NCBI RefSeq assembly: GCF_011745365.1
Contig: NW_024468909.1
Span: 1 to 64,000, forward strand
DNA from: Cryphonectria parasitica EP155
Taxonomy: Eukaryota; Ascomycota; Sordariomycetes; Diaporthales; Cryphonectriaceae
Length of the DNA: 64,000 nucleotides
Direction of reading: 5' to 3'
This document shows positions 44,922-56,346 of the stretch, in pieces; the stretch's first letter is position 1, and each line of letters begins with the position of its first letter. The translations under genes and the position numbers were made by a program. The notes below the pieces were generated by a model. That model saw nothing but the letters and a program-made list of their open reading frames with translations. It was not told the origin of the DNA and did not search any database.

Positions 44922-46470
44922 ATGGACGACTCATTGCATGAGCAGGCTGCCGCCTTACTGGCTTCGCTGGCAGCATGGTGCTCAGTTGGCCAGAATTTTG
45001 GGTGCATGTCACCATCTATCTACGACACGGCTTGGCTGTCCATGTCGAGGAAACTCGAATGCTCCCAGGCTGATGGCGACCGTGACTATTTACCGAATGG
45101 TTTGAATTCGTGTTGGCACAAGCAGAAGCCATGTGGGGTTTGGAAGTTCTACGCTACTCTATTTGACAGCATCATCAACACAGCCACAGCTGTGCTCTCT
45201 ATGAGAAAGAACCTGCAGTTACAGCCGGATCACAAAGATTGGTTGCTCAGGAGCCACAAAGGCTAGGAGGCCTTAACGCGCATGCTAGGCGAGTGGGACA
45301 TGCAGCCAACTGATCAGGTTGGCTTCGAGATCCTCATGAAAACACTTTTGAGGCTTCTGGAGCTCGAGGGAGTGACCATGTGCTTGCCTCAGCTCGAAGC
45401 TTTACAATGTATCCGTAATGTTAAAGTGGAGAGACTCCCACCCGCCACGTTGTACCGAGCTGCTTCCATGCTTCATCATTCCCTTGAAGCCTTTATTGGC
45501 CACATTGACTTCGATCGTGTCGGCCCATGGCTAGAGCCGAATGGCTCAAAGATAGGGTCGCCAGCGTTAGCCATCGTCTTCCGCTTACTCAAGCTGTTCC
45601 ATATATATCTAACTGCTGCAGAGATACGGTCGCGTACCTGATGCACTGTTCACAATGAGACTACAGAGCCGAAGCATACATCAGGATAGTTTTGACCGAG
45701 ATAACTCACACGAGTCTGGGAGCGCCAGCTGCCTGGCCAACTACGATGTTCGAAATAACTTGGGTGAGTCATTCATCATAAGACTACGCCGAAAGTTCTC
45801 ACTTCAACTGACAATGGACCGGTCAGACTATCAGCACACTCGCTTCTGCTGGGATCCTGGTGAATGGCCTTGAAACACTGGAGCTGGGTGGCTTCCTGAA
45901 GAGGCAGTATGAGGCTCAGTGTGGGCTCCTTGGATTTGATATGACAAGTTCTCTTATCTTGGGCCTTTGACGCATAGCTAAAGCTTTCTGTCAAATCGCC
46001 GTATATGTTTACGGATCTTGGTGATACGGCCAAAACACTGGAGGTCTTGCATTATTTGGGCTTCAAATGCAGTACAGAAAGCCTCATTCAGACCCACGAG
46101 TCAAGTGAGCACTTTTGTCACCTAACCTGGGGAGCCAAATCCCAGCCTCAGTACTAACTGCAATGCTCTCATTGCTCTCTTGCTCCGCGAGGACCGCAAT
46201 CAGCATCTTCCCCAGATTGCCAAAACAGTTAGTTCCCTGATTAACGAAGTCTTCGGAAGCTAGGTTAGGAAAAATGGGTAAGTTGTATCTCTAGCCTTAT
46301 CTTTCAAGAAAATGAGACTAATAATGACGTTCGAGCACTTGAGCGAACTGTACTGGACGATGTATCTCCTGCGCGCCTTTGACCTGCTGTTCAGCAACTA
46401 TGCAGTCGCCCGAAGAGCCTTAAACCTTGCTCCTATATGGTCCGCAGCATGCATGAAATGTTGTTGAGAG
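44922..46470 (+). pseudogene. Fungal diterpene cyclase (CPS/KS-type) pseudogene, class II part only
   Basis: Starts at 44922 in a good context (CAACCATGG) and matches the N-terminus of bifunctional labdane-type diterpene synthases: FGCMSPSIYDTAWLSM (the SxYDTAW motif), GEWDMQPTDQVGFEIL, and SLEAFIGHIDFDRVGPWL near 45481-45528. The frame breaks at TAG 45264-45266, at 45639-45641 and later. The class II catalytic DxDD reads D-L-G-D in TDLGDTAKTLEVLHYLGF (46010-46063), so the central proton-donating Asp is lost. NCNALIALLLREDRNQHLPQ follows (about 46159-46218), then sequence resembling the linker up to about 46470. The class I domain with DDxxD is absent. In intact relatives the enzyme makes ent-kaurene or a related diterpene from GGPP. 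Confidence 0.88.
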
Positions 46471-46632
46471 AAAGAAGAAGGACGCACATTGTATGGAGAT
46501 ATTAAACAAATAACTACATCAAGAATATAACAGAAAAGAGAGAAAGACAACAAGTAAAACGCTAGGTACACAGCAAGTCATTCACAGAAGCTATGAAGCA
46601 AACCCTAGCCAATGTATGGAAATCATAGTTTT

Positions 46633-49214
46633 TTACCCAAATACTCCATCATTCTTTGGCTCAAAGTTGACATGCGGGCGGTTAACAGCTGAGTCAGGAA
46701 AGTTGGCTGGGTCATCAGGCAGAATACCCTCTATGATAGGTACTGACATGCCCAGCTAGTAGAGACATTATATTAGCTTCAGATCACAAGTGTAAGTATG
46801 ATATGGTCTTACCGCAAAGTATCGAAGCTTAGCTGCATGAATCATATTTGCAGCTTTGGCTCTTACTTTGAATCGCAGAATGCTCCAGCCAAGCGCGGGC
46901 AAGTCATGAGTTGTTACAAGACCTGGGTTGTGTAAATTGAGCAAATCAATCATGTTTTCCCCTTCTGCCAGTGCTTTTTCTACACTGTTATACGGAAATC
47001 TCGCATGATCTTTAGCTCCAATGAGCCAGGCTGGTTCGCCATGCTTGTACAGAGGAACTGTATCATTCAGCTGATTTTCAATAATCAGATCAACAACAGA
47101 GCCCATAGGAAGCCGGTCAATCACTGGCTTTTCTGGAGACTCTTCCGAGTTATTGAAATTGTAAAAAAGCAATGGTTTCAAGGAGGAACGAAATAGCTGC
47201 CAGGGCTTTTCATTGAGGAAGTACTCCGTTATATGAGGCTCCGTCTGAGAAGGCTGGGAACCGGCTGCAAGTCGGAAGGTATAATGCGCGGACGCATCGT
47301 GGGACGGTTTGGCTTTAGGTGGCGGGAATTCGGGATATGGAGAGAGAAACTGGCCATCAAGTGTCTCGCAACCTTCTCTTGTCGAACCATCTGTAAGCAC
47401 GCAGACTTTATCAGGCGATGCAGGCTGCGGAAGCTTCATTGGTTCTCCTAATAAAGGGTGCCGGCCGGTCTGAGTGATTGTCAATCTTCGTGTTATTCGT
47501 TTCAGATCCGAGACTTCAGAGCTCAAAATATACCGGGTATCTTAGGATTGAATACGCCTCCAGGTTCTGCAGCTGACTCGTCGAGGAAATGCGTATAGCA
47601 TAGTCGTCAGCCTCGGCATTCAACTTCACAAGAACAGTAATCCGGCCAGCGCTAGGAACATAAACCGCCTGCAATGGAAAGCGTCAATAATGCACGGTGA
47701 GTGTGACATCAGAGTCAGCTCACATCTGATTCGCGAGGAAAGACGAAGCCGCCGTTATTTGCGACAACGATCATCTTATGGTTGTCAATGGATATAACGA
47801 CCGAATGTTCAAAGCCGATGTTGATCAGATTCATCATGATGTAGGGTCTGCCTTTCGTCTCAATAACCTAAAGCAGTTGTTAGCATGCTGTCCTATGTCA
47901 CACAAAGTCGCATATATTAACTACCTCATAGTCAGCCTTGCTGGGTGTGCAAGATTCTTGCGGTAGGCCGGGCGGCTGGATGCAACCTATCTCGTCAAGG
48001 TCTTGGCCATTGAGCTTCTCGAAACCAGGTTGGCGACAGTGAACACGACCCTTTCCTGTTCCAAGACACCTCATATTAGTGATCTTGCGACTTGTATTGA
48101 ATGTTCGTGCAATACTTGGACTTGCCATTGACAAGGATCGAATCGTAGCAATAGAATTCGGATCCTTCAGCCCGCATACGCAGCAACTTCCAACCAGTGT
48201 CACGGTGTTGATGGTTTTTGATAGCAAGATGTCGGACTTCCTTCTCAGCCTCCATAATCGCGCGCAGCTCAATTTCGTCATTGGAGATTAGTCGATACGG
48301 CCGCGGTCGTGACGGGCTAGGAGCTACGTAAACCATGCCATAAAGCCCCTGATTCATCGGTAGTCAGCCAGTAGATCAAGTAGAACATGTCGGACTCGGA
48401 CAGACTGCAACAACTTACATCGGCCGAGGCCGCTGTCGTATGGTCGATGTACCAGTTGAGGCCCCAAGAGCCCGCCGTGTCGATGATACTTGTGTAATTG
48501 CCGCGAGGTAGTATGGGGAACTGAGACACATCATATTAGTACTAGTTGTTGGACGGTATTTGAGGCGAGGTGAGTGTTGACAAACTTGCGAGAGGCCAGC
48601 GGTACCATCGTTCCAGCCACCAGTTCTGTAGAGGCAGTTATTAGCAACAGTACAATACTGAGACCATCTTCTAAGGTATCTGCCGAACCCTTTATACCCG
48701 ATGCCAGACCTATGATCATCGTCAGCGTGCGATATGAGAGGATTTCTCAGCGATTAACTCACCAATGAATTGATGACTGCGCGTAGATATCGCTCTTTAC
48801 CGCTAATTCAACAAGGTCGCCCTCCTCGGCGTACAGTGTAGGGCAAGGCGATTGCCCATTGCAGACGAACATAACTCTCCATCGACCGCCATCTGGCCAG
48901 GGTGTTAGTGAACCCAGGTCCCGTGAAAGGGAGAGGAAGAACACCATGGTTTGATACTTACCTGGGTTCATCCAACGGACTCCTGACTGAATGTTGTATT
49001 TCCGGATGAACTTTTGTTCTGTGTTACTGGAATGGTGGCTCGAAACACTAAACAGCAAGTTATGGGGGTTTTTCCCGTGCCAGAACTCGCCCAAAGCGAC
49101 AAGACACAGAGATGCTAAGCAAATAGTCCAAATCAACCGCCACTTATTCCCTTCCAATCCTTTGGCAGCCAAATGGAATAGCGCCGATTCTCTCAGCTGA
49201 ACTTTCGACTTCAT
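46633..49214 (-). CDS. Multicopper oxidase homologue lacking most copper ligands (pseudoenzyme)
   Basis: Eleven exons on the minus strand: 48962-49214, 48763-48892, 48698-48709 (12 nt), 48586-48625, 48419-48520, 48122-48348, 47925-48069, 47724-47867, 47534-47668, 46813-47469, 46633-46755. They total 656 codons with no internal stop, giving 655 aa. A hydrophobic segment (about residues 24-45) suggests a signal anchor. It aligns along its length with the oxidase at 50433-52382 but the ligand motifs have changed: HWHG is HWSG (127-130), HGH is IDH (170-172), HPxHxH is VPLYKH (534-539), and HCHxxHH is HAAKLRY (607-613), so the type 1 Cys and both type 1 His are gone. An intact frame with spliceable introns argues for a maintained, non-oxidase role; alternatively it is a recent pseudogene. 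Intron 6 starts with a weak donor, GTCCAA. Confidence 0.82.
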
Positions 49215-50432
49215 ATCCTCGTTTGTTACAGGTGTTGATCTTGAAGTGTGATGTGCATCGAGCAATAGAAAAGCTTTTTGGAAGAGTAAATTTGTTGGTC
49301 TATCCAGAAATTGAGAGACTCTTCTTCTTCTCTTCTCTCTTATACCACCCTCTGATATCAGTTTACCCACCAGTTGGCTGGGGTGAATTTCATGGTTTGT
49401 TTGCCTCCTAAAACTCATCTGCCGATGCGCACATTGTACATCGAGTCAGTTGCCATAGCCCCCTGGCGAAGCCCCTGTCAGGTCAAGGTTGAATATAAAT
49501 TTCCCCTCAAAGTATGAATTCAGAAATTTACTTGCGCTTTTCACGCAAATTCTCAACCCTATTGTATACATGCGAAATGCCCATAGGCCCCGGTGGGGTC
49601 AGGCACCTTCGATCTTGCATCACTTTGCCACCTGGCTGTTTTCCCCTTCTGTTTTTGCTCTTCTGTAAATCCTGCAGTGCCTCAATGAGGGTTTTCCATG
49701 TGTTGATATATGAAATGCCAAGAAACAACCAAACTTATATACACTTGCTACGCTACTTATTCAAGTCTAATTCAACCAAATGTCAAAGTTTATTTCCCCA
49801 ACTAATAGAACAGAACTGTTTAGGAGAAAGAGCGAAAAGGTTCAGCTTGAGTATCTACGTCACTGGCACAGACCACATAGCTAATGAGTGGCACGTGTGC
49901 TGGCAATCCTAGCTCTGTTCAAGCGGTCCAAGTCCAAGAATGTCGCTATCGCCAGCAATCTCTTGGCTGCTTGATCGCCACAACACCTCCCCTGAACTTT
50001 TCATCAGGCCGCGAGCTATGTAACTCTGTAACTTTTTAATAATACTCGCTTACCGAGTTGATCAGCCTTGCTTGAGCCTATCGTGATTTATCTCTGTGAA
50101 TTTAATTATTCCAAGGTTAAGAAAGGTTATACACTCTATGTAGGAAAACTTAGGTAGCTATTTACAGAGAGCCGAGTTACCGGGTCGATTAGTCTTGCTC
50201 CCGGAGCACATGGTTTGTTTATCTGAATTTGACGGTCCCAAGGTTGGGAGCAAGTCTGGCATCCACGTGGCAAAGCTTGGGCAGCCACTCTAGAAACTAA
50301 GAAAAAGGGAGCTGCTGCTACTGACTCACAACCTCAGAGACGAATGAATAATTTCATGTCAGCCGCCGGTAGTCACTGGTCTATTGACGAATGCTTCTCT
50401 CTTCTGTTCTTCGAAGTGCGTGACAAATCATC
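49215..50432. promoter_or_regulatory. Shared divergent promoter region of the two oxidases
   Basis: 1.2 kb separates the divergent start codons. It includes a diverged tandem duplication of about 110 bp (50049-50158 and 50176-50285; shared CCAAGGTT, TTACCG and CTTRGGYAGC blocks), the first copy AT-shifted. The 132-codon plus-strand frame at 49514-49912 shows no domain and I do not call it. Confidence 0.55.
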
Positions 50433-52382
50433 ATGGCAGCTCTTGCGCGATGTGCAGCTTTACTTGGCCTCCTCGGCTCTGGCCTGGCGATCCAGACGAG
50501 GCGATACAATTTTACGATCACCAATCGGTGGAGCGCTGGAGACGGACATGGCAGGCCCGTCTTTGCAATCAACGGTCAAAGTCCGGGCCCTTTGATCGAA
50601 GCCAAAGAGGGCGATGAAATAGAGGTGTTTCTCGATAATCAGTTGGCATTCGAGACGTCCATGCATTGGTGAGCTATTTAGTCCAAAAACGCCTCCACCG
50701 TTATTCTATTTACTGATTGAGAACAAGGCATGGAATTTATCAGATCGACAGGCCTTGGAATGATGGAGTACCCGGCGTGACTCAGTATTCTATTCAATCT
50801 CGCGACAACTACACCTACCGCTTTACGGTTCAGGAGCAATACGGAAGCTACTTTTATCACGGGCATTTTGGACCTGCATTCGCAGATGGCATGCGGGGCC
50901 CGATCTGGATTGCTCCTGCGGCATGGAGGCCGAGACCATACGAACTCATTTCTCCTTGGCCACAAGACATTGAGAGCATGAAGCTTGCTGAGAAGGAGCC
51001 CCATCATGTAGTTATCAGCGACTGGAACGCCGAACCCATGGATATCCTCCTGATCATGTATCGTGACACCGGAATTGTTCCTTGGTGTAGCAACTCAATT
51101 GTTCTAAACGGCAAGAGCAGGACATTTTGTCATTCGCCAGAGTTACTTGAGTCGGTTGGGGGCCCTGGCAGAGATTCCCTTGGCTGTCTCTCTCAGCCTG
51201 GTCAGGAAGAGTTCACTAACCAGCAGACCTGCGATGAGACCTTTACTGATCTTGAGGTGGTTGAAGGCAAGATTGGCCAGGAGTGGATGTGGATCAACTT
51301 TATTCACTCTGGTGCACATCACGAGCTGCAAATCAGTGTGGATGAGCACGAGTTCTACGTGGTTGCTGCTGATGGGGAATTTGTACATCCGCAAAAGGTC
51401 CACGCCGCGAATTGTAACCTCGGCGAGCGCATTAGGTGAGCTGTCCCAGACAGAACCATCAAGAATCATACGGACCAGTATCTAACATGGTTATAGCATT
51501 TTGATTCACCTGGACCAAAAGCCGGGTGACTACGCTATTCGGGTCACCTCGCTCCGACGAGAGCAGATAATTCAGGGGTTGGGCATACTGCGATACCCTG
51601 GCCAAAGCTCCGCAAGCAAGTCATATGTTCCCAAAACGAGACCCTGGGTCCATCTCAACGGCACTCTGATCTCGCCATTGTCGGTAGCAATGGATGAGAC
51701 AAGACTCGCTCCTTATCCTGCACGGCCACCTCCCGCGAAGGCGGATAACACGCTCAAGTTCTTCATTAACATGACCAGCCCCAGCAGCTGGGGTTTGAAT
51801 ATTGGCCCGCACCAGGCATTCCGTCAACAACTGCCGCCCTTACTATGGGAAGATATGTCACGCGGTGAGACGACATATGGCAATAAGAGCCAAGGCAACA
51901 CACTACATAATGGTACTGTTGTGGATATCATTTTTGAGAATGGTGCCAATGTCACCTCGCAACATCCCTTCCACAAGCACAACAACAAAGCTTTTATCAT
52001 TGGCACTGGTAATGGTGGCTTTCCATGGTCCACGGTTGAAGATGCCATCCAAGAGGGTGACGTGGCAATGCGCTTCAATCTAGTTGATCCTCCCAATCGC
52101 GATGGTTGTAGATTGGGTAATAATACTGGAGACTGGACTGTCATCAGATACGAGATCTCCTTCCCGGCAGCAAGTATGCTACACTGCCATATGATTCACC
52201 ATTTTGCGGTAAGCAATACGGATCTCTTCGAGACGCTGATTAGAAGAGCTAAATGTCAACAGGCTGGACAACAAGTTGTGCTGCTGGAGGGGGTCGAGTC
52301 TATGAGAAAAATCCCTGCGGAGATGAAAGATCGAGTGCATGCGGATTTCCAGCCGCCTCTAAGGTACGGGCCGTTAGACTAG
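50433..52382 (+). CDS. Multicopper oxidase (laccase/ascorbate-oxidase type)
   Basis: Four exons: 50433-50668, 50728-51435, 51497-52208, 52263-52382; exactly 592 codons, 591 aa. Signal peptide about residues 1-19 (MAALARCAALLGLLGSGLA). Three cupredoxin domains. All copper-binding motifs are present: HWHG (His78, His80), HGH (His123, His125), HPFHKH (471-476) and HCHMIHH with Cys545 (544-550). Secreted fungal oxidases of this group oxidise phenolic metabolites or pigments using O2, often coupling radicals. Divergently arranged with the ligand-poor paralogue at 46633-49214, with which it shares an equivalent last intron (after the HHFA/RYFA position). Domain organisation and length match the ascorbate-oxidase-like fungal subgroup more than classical laccases. 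Confidence 0.92.
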
Positions 52383-53070
52383 CCAGTTATTAGTCGCTTC
52401 CAGAGGAAGATCTTGTTCAGAAACGAAACAGTTGACAAGGGAATAGACCCGCCTAGCACGCACTCTATCTATACATAAGATCACTATCCCCTCATCAGTT
52501 CCTCAGATTAGAATAATTGAATGCTCAAAGGCTTCCAGCCTATACACCTAATACTGTGCTATTTCCATGCTCAACAGATCTTACCATAGATGAGGGAACA
52601 AGTGGGACAAACAATTCAATTTCCAGAATGTATCACGAGAGCGTCAAGCTCTTGCTTTGAATCTAGGGAATAAGCAGGTCGGTTTCAGGATCATTTACTT
52701 GCCTCTTTCATGTTCAACCGTTTATTCTCCGCCCGACCGATCATGCTTCAATACCAGGAGATACAGGATGAGGCCATTAGTCATCCGGCCCCAACCAATG
52801 TCGCTCAGCATACAAGAAAGGGGGAAGCTGGGTAATCGCATGACAGATAGCTGCCACCTTCGCACTCCATTCTTGCCCTACAGCCTCACCAACAAATCTT
52901 GTACAGCCTGATTTCTTGCGTGAATGCGCTCTGCATTGCGGACTTAAAGCTGCTAACTTCTTATCTCTTTGGACCTCCTTCCTTTGCAGCCTGTTGATCC
53001 TCTTTTTTTTTCTTTCAATTTTTTTCAATTGCTTATTGCACTAATCTGTCCTTCGTTGAGCTCTTCGAAG
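52383..53070. other. Intergenic stretch
   Basis: 3' flank of the oxidase gene and 5' flank of the SDR relic, with a TTTTTTT/TTCAATT-rich run just before 53040. No gene recognised. Confidence 0.4.
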
Positions 53071-53811
53071 ATGGCCCCAAAGCTGGACTTTGATCTTGAG
53101 CGGGACGTGCCCGGAGTTGACAGACAAAGTTCTGCTTATCACCGGTGGTAAACATCCATCTCTTTTACATACTCCTCCGTTAATCTGGGTAGTGATATAT
53201 TTATCATATTCTTATGAACAAGAAAAAACGGCCTCGGCGCTGCGACGGCCAAGATGTTGGCCAGCCGCAAGCCTGCCAAGATCTACATCACGGGGCGTAA
53301 GGAGTCTGCCGCAGAGCAGACCATCGCAGAAGGCAAGGCCGCCGGCTGCACCGGCGAGTTTATCCGCTGTGACCACACTGACCTAGCATCCGTGAAGGAA
53401 GCTGCGGACATCATCCTGGCCAAAGAATCACGTCTCGATGTGCTCATGGTGAATGCCGGTATCATGGCTCTTCCGCCAGGCCTCACAAGCGACGGCTACG
53501 AGCTTCACTTCGGCATTAACCACGTTGCACACGCCCTTCTAATCCGCAAGCTGCTCCCCCTGATGCAGAAGACAAGCAGAGAGCACGGCAAGGCTCGCAT
53601 CATCCCCATCTCGAGTCTGGCGATTTTGCTCGCGCCACGGAGTCATGGCATTGTCTTTGACGACCTCAAGATAACCCAGGCGTATTGGATCCTTGGGAAC
53701 TGGCAACGTTATGCGCAGAGCAAGCTTGCCAATCTCCTGTATGGACAGGAGCTGGCCACGCGATACCCCGAGATCACTACACTGGTGGTTGATCCTTGTC
53801 ATCCCCGCTGA
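53071..53811 (+). pseudogene. Short-chain dehydrogenase/reductase pseudogene
   Basis: NAD(P)-dependent SDR of the retinol-dehydrogenase-like group. The start at 53071 (MAPKLDFDLERDVP) is followed by a +1 shift, then ELTDKVLLITGG (cofactor loop). A short intron would end near 53226, and beyond an A-run the frame shifts again to NGLGAATAKMLASRKPAKIYITGR. From 53254 the frame is open: VNAGIMALPPG (NAG motif), GYELHFGINHVAHALL, and YAQSKLANLLYG (YxxxK catalytic pair) at 53710-53745. It stops at 53809-53811, exactly where the usual VHPG-type loop begins. The C-terminal quarter is replaced by kinase sequence. Two frameshifts plus truncation: dead. Confidence 0.82.
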
Positions 53812-54385
53812 TACCTTTAAGTTGGGTGACGAATATTTAACAGATCAGATATGCGTCATCGACATGGGCGAATCTTTCCAAATTTCGTCGCCTCCTGAGG
53901 ACCTGGGCATCCCTGAGAACTACTTACCGCCCGAGTTCCTGTTAGATGAGGAGATAGCTATCGGTCCGGCCTGCGACATATGGGCACTCGGGTGCACATT
54001 GTTCGAAATCCGGGAACAGATTCCACTCTTCTACATGATTTTCGACAAGGATGAACTGCTGGCAGAGATGGTTCGTTTTTTCGGCAAACCACCGCAGATG
54101 TGGTGGGATAAGTGGCAGGCGCGACATAACTTCTTTGATGAGCAGGGGACATGGCTTCAGAATCAAAGTGATCAAGAGGAGTGGTCACTGGAAGTGGCAT
54201 TAAGCAAGCCTTTGGAGGTTTTCCAGCCGGGCGGAAGTCTCACCGGGACAGCAAAGAAGACTTTGATTATGTCTAAGGTGGAGCAGGAACTAATGGCGGA
54301 TATTTTATATAAGCTGTTTTGCTACGATCCTGAAAAGCGTCTCAGAGTTGAGGAGATTGTGGCTCATAAGTGGTTTGAAATGTAG
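53812..54385 (+). pseudogene. C-lobe fragment of an SRPK-like protein kinase
   Basis: Open frame ending at 54385 with the second half of a kinase domain: VIDMGES (DFG position reads DMG), NYLPPEFLLDEEIAIGPACDIWALGCTLFEI (APE/DxWxxGC region, near 53920-54010), a long insert, and the terminal DPEKRLRVEEIVAHKWF. Fungal SRPK/CMGC-type kinases have this pattern. The glycine loop, catalytic Lys and HRD motif are absent. It is fused directly to the truncated SDR with no intergenic DNA, and the open frame even extends back into the SDR in another frame (from 53693). Confidence 0.78.
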
Positions 54386-55740
54386 ACTGGATTTGCTAAG
54401 ATTCCTATTTATGAAGAACTTCGGTCAGACCCCTTTTTCACCATCCGGGCTAATGCAGCTCCTGGGCAATAGTTCACAATCCGAGCTGCAACTTCCAAAT
54501 ACCCGGTTCGGGTGGCAAACCCAGCGTCTCAACGAATCACGATCAGAGGTGAAGATGGATACTACCTTTATATCTGCGTTTCGAAACGGATTTAGGGTGC
54601 TATAGAGCCTTGTAATCCCTCGCAAACCTAATGTTCTACTAGGATCCGAGGTCTCTTGCAAGCTTTTTCTTTCTTGCGTGTCTGGAAGCTCTTGTAAGTT
54701 CAATATAAGCCATACTTCCTTGCATTGCATTTATTATTCCAATATAAATCAATACATAGATAAGTGTCAGCAAAACACTATTTTATTATTATGCCTTCAG
54801 AATTTACAGAGAATAAAGCTAGGTATGAAATTTCATTAGACAAGAAAAATTGAGGAGCTTGTGTTGTGTGCTGCAGCTGCGTGCGTCGGACGGCTGAAGA
54901 GATTGGTGGCAGAGAACCATGATTAATGAGGAGGATTCATAGATCATCAGCGAAGGGCGTGTATCATGAGCTATGTATTCATCATTTTATCACTGTCGCT
55001 ATAGCTATGTTTCATATCTTGGTTTAGACTGAAGTATGGAAGCTAGTCACACCACTCATGCATAAGTATATATGTTTGTTCTGTAGAAGTCCAAAGCATA
55101 ATGATCTTATGATAAGCGAATGTTCTGGCTAAGTTCTGGAGTTGCCATTCTGGTCATGCTCATTAGCATGCTATACAGTGCCGATTACAAAGGATCGTAG
55201 GGCATGCTTGGGATCTGACCAACGTCTCTCGTCGGATCCCTCTATCTCATTTGTTCGACTCCACGGTCTCGATCAAGATTCATTTATACAAACAAGCATG
55301 CGCACACTGTGTTTCAGCTGCGATAGCAGAGACTGCGTCCCAGGCAACCGACGAGCGCATGCATCAATGTCTGGCTCTATTATCAAAGTACTCATCATCA
55401 AAGTATTCCTGGTGTGCTCTACTGCATAATCATCGCCTGACTGTTAACAGGAGGGAAACGGCATGATAGGGTGTACGAATCCACACTAGGTGATGTTGTT
55501 GAATTTGGATGAAAAAAGGTCGATCGCTATCCTCTTCACGCGCGTATGGATGCAGGGCACCAAGCATGGGTGGTCACTAACAATTTCTAGAGGCGCGCGA
55601 CTACTGTACCGCGGTCAGCGGCACCCACCTCTAGTCAGAATCAAAACACAGATTCACGCGTCAAGTCGCGCCACGAGTTTCACACATTCGATCATTTCTT
55701 ACCTCCACCACCTTTTTGAGAGAGACAGCCACTTGATAAA
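54386..55740. other. Intergenic stretch
   Basis: Nothing recognised; chance frames of up to about 100 codons. Confidence 0.4.
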
Positions 55741-56346
55741 ATGTCGAGCCATAGAGAGAGTTCAGATCTCCCGCTTTCTTCTCAATCCCATTTCGCCAAA
55801 TTCGAAGATTTCACGCCCAACGATGACGCGTCGTTCGACCAGGAATTTGCTCGCCTCGCATCATCCCAGAACTGGATCCCCGGATCCCAGCAGTACACCC
55901 AAGAGCGCACGATTGCGATTCGCGAGGAATTGAAGTTCCATTACTTTCCGCAGGCAGTGGACAAGACGAATAAAAATATCAATAAAAAGGATAAACTCGA
56001 TGGATATCAAAGCCTATGTCGTGAGGTTGGCATACCCCCACACAGCTCTATCACGAAATGCAAGAAGGAATTGAAGAACACGCTTGTCAATATTGTGGAT
56101 TTTATCGACTCTCGACGTGTGGGCAAGGGGGTCAAGGTATGGCAGGATTTCAACGCATTCTGCGAATATACGCGTGAGGACGAGCATAGGATTGATGTAC
56201 ATGAGGCGAAAAAAGACGGAGGCTACCTAGCATCTCTGCTGCAGCGTCTCCCTAGCCTAGGGCGGCGGGGAGCAAAAGCTGGGAAGAGTAGATCTGGCCC
56301 CAGAGTTGTCATTTCAGGGCGGGTGGCAAGGAAGCGCCAGCATTGA
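55741..56346 (+). CDS. Conserved fungal protein of unknown function
   Basis: Single exon, 201 aa, starting at 55741. It looks like a family I have seen as multi-copy hypothetical proteins in Aspergillus-type genomes: a W-x-P-x-S segment (NWIPGSQQYTQERTIAIREELK), then DGYQSLCREVG, SITKCKKELKNTLVNIVDFIDSRR, then VWQDFNAFCEYTRED and DGGYLASLLQ. There is no signal peptide or membrane segment. The C-terminal tail is Arg/Lys/Gly-rich. No catalytic motif is evident; function unknown. It looks intact. Confidence 0.8.
   Translation: MSSHRESSDLPLSSQSHFAKFEDFTPNDDASFDQEFARLASSQNWIPGSQQYTQERTIAIREELKFHYFPQAVDKTNKNINKKDKLDGYQSLCREVGIPPHSSITKCKKELKNTLVNIVDFIDSRRVGKGVKVWQDFNAFCEYTREDEHRIDVHEAKKDGGYLASLLQRLPSLGRRGAKAGKSRSGPRVVISGRVARKRQH

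Noticed and set aside
49514..49912. 132-codon frame in the oxidase intergenic region
   Set aside because: No domain, no plausible promoter or homology; more likely promoter DNA of the divergent genes.
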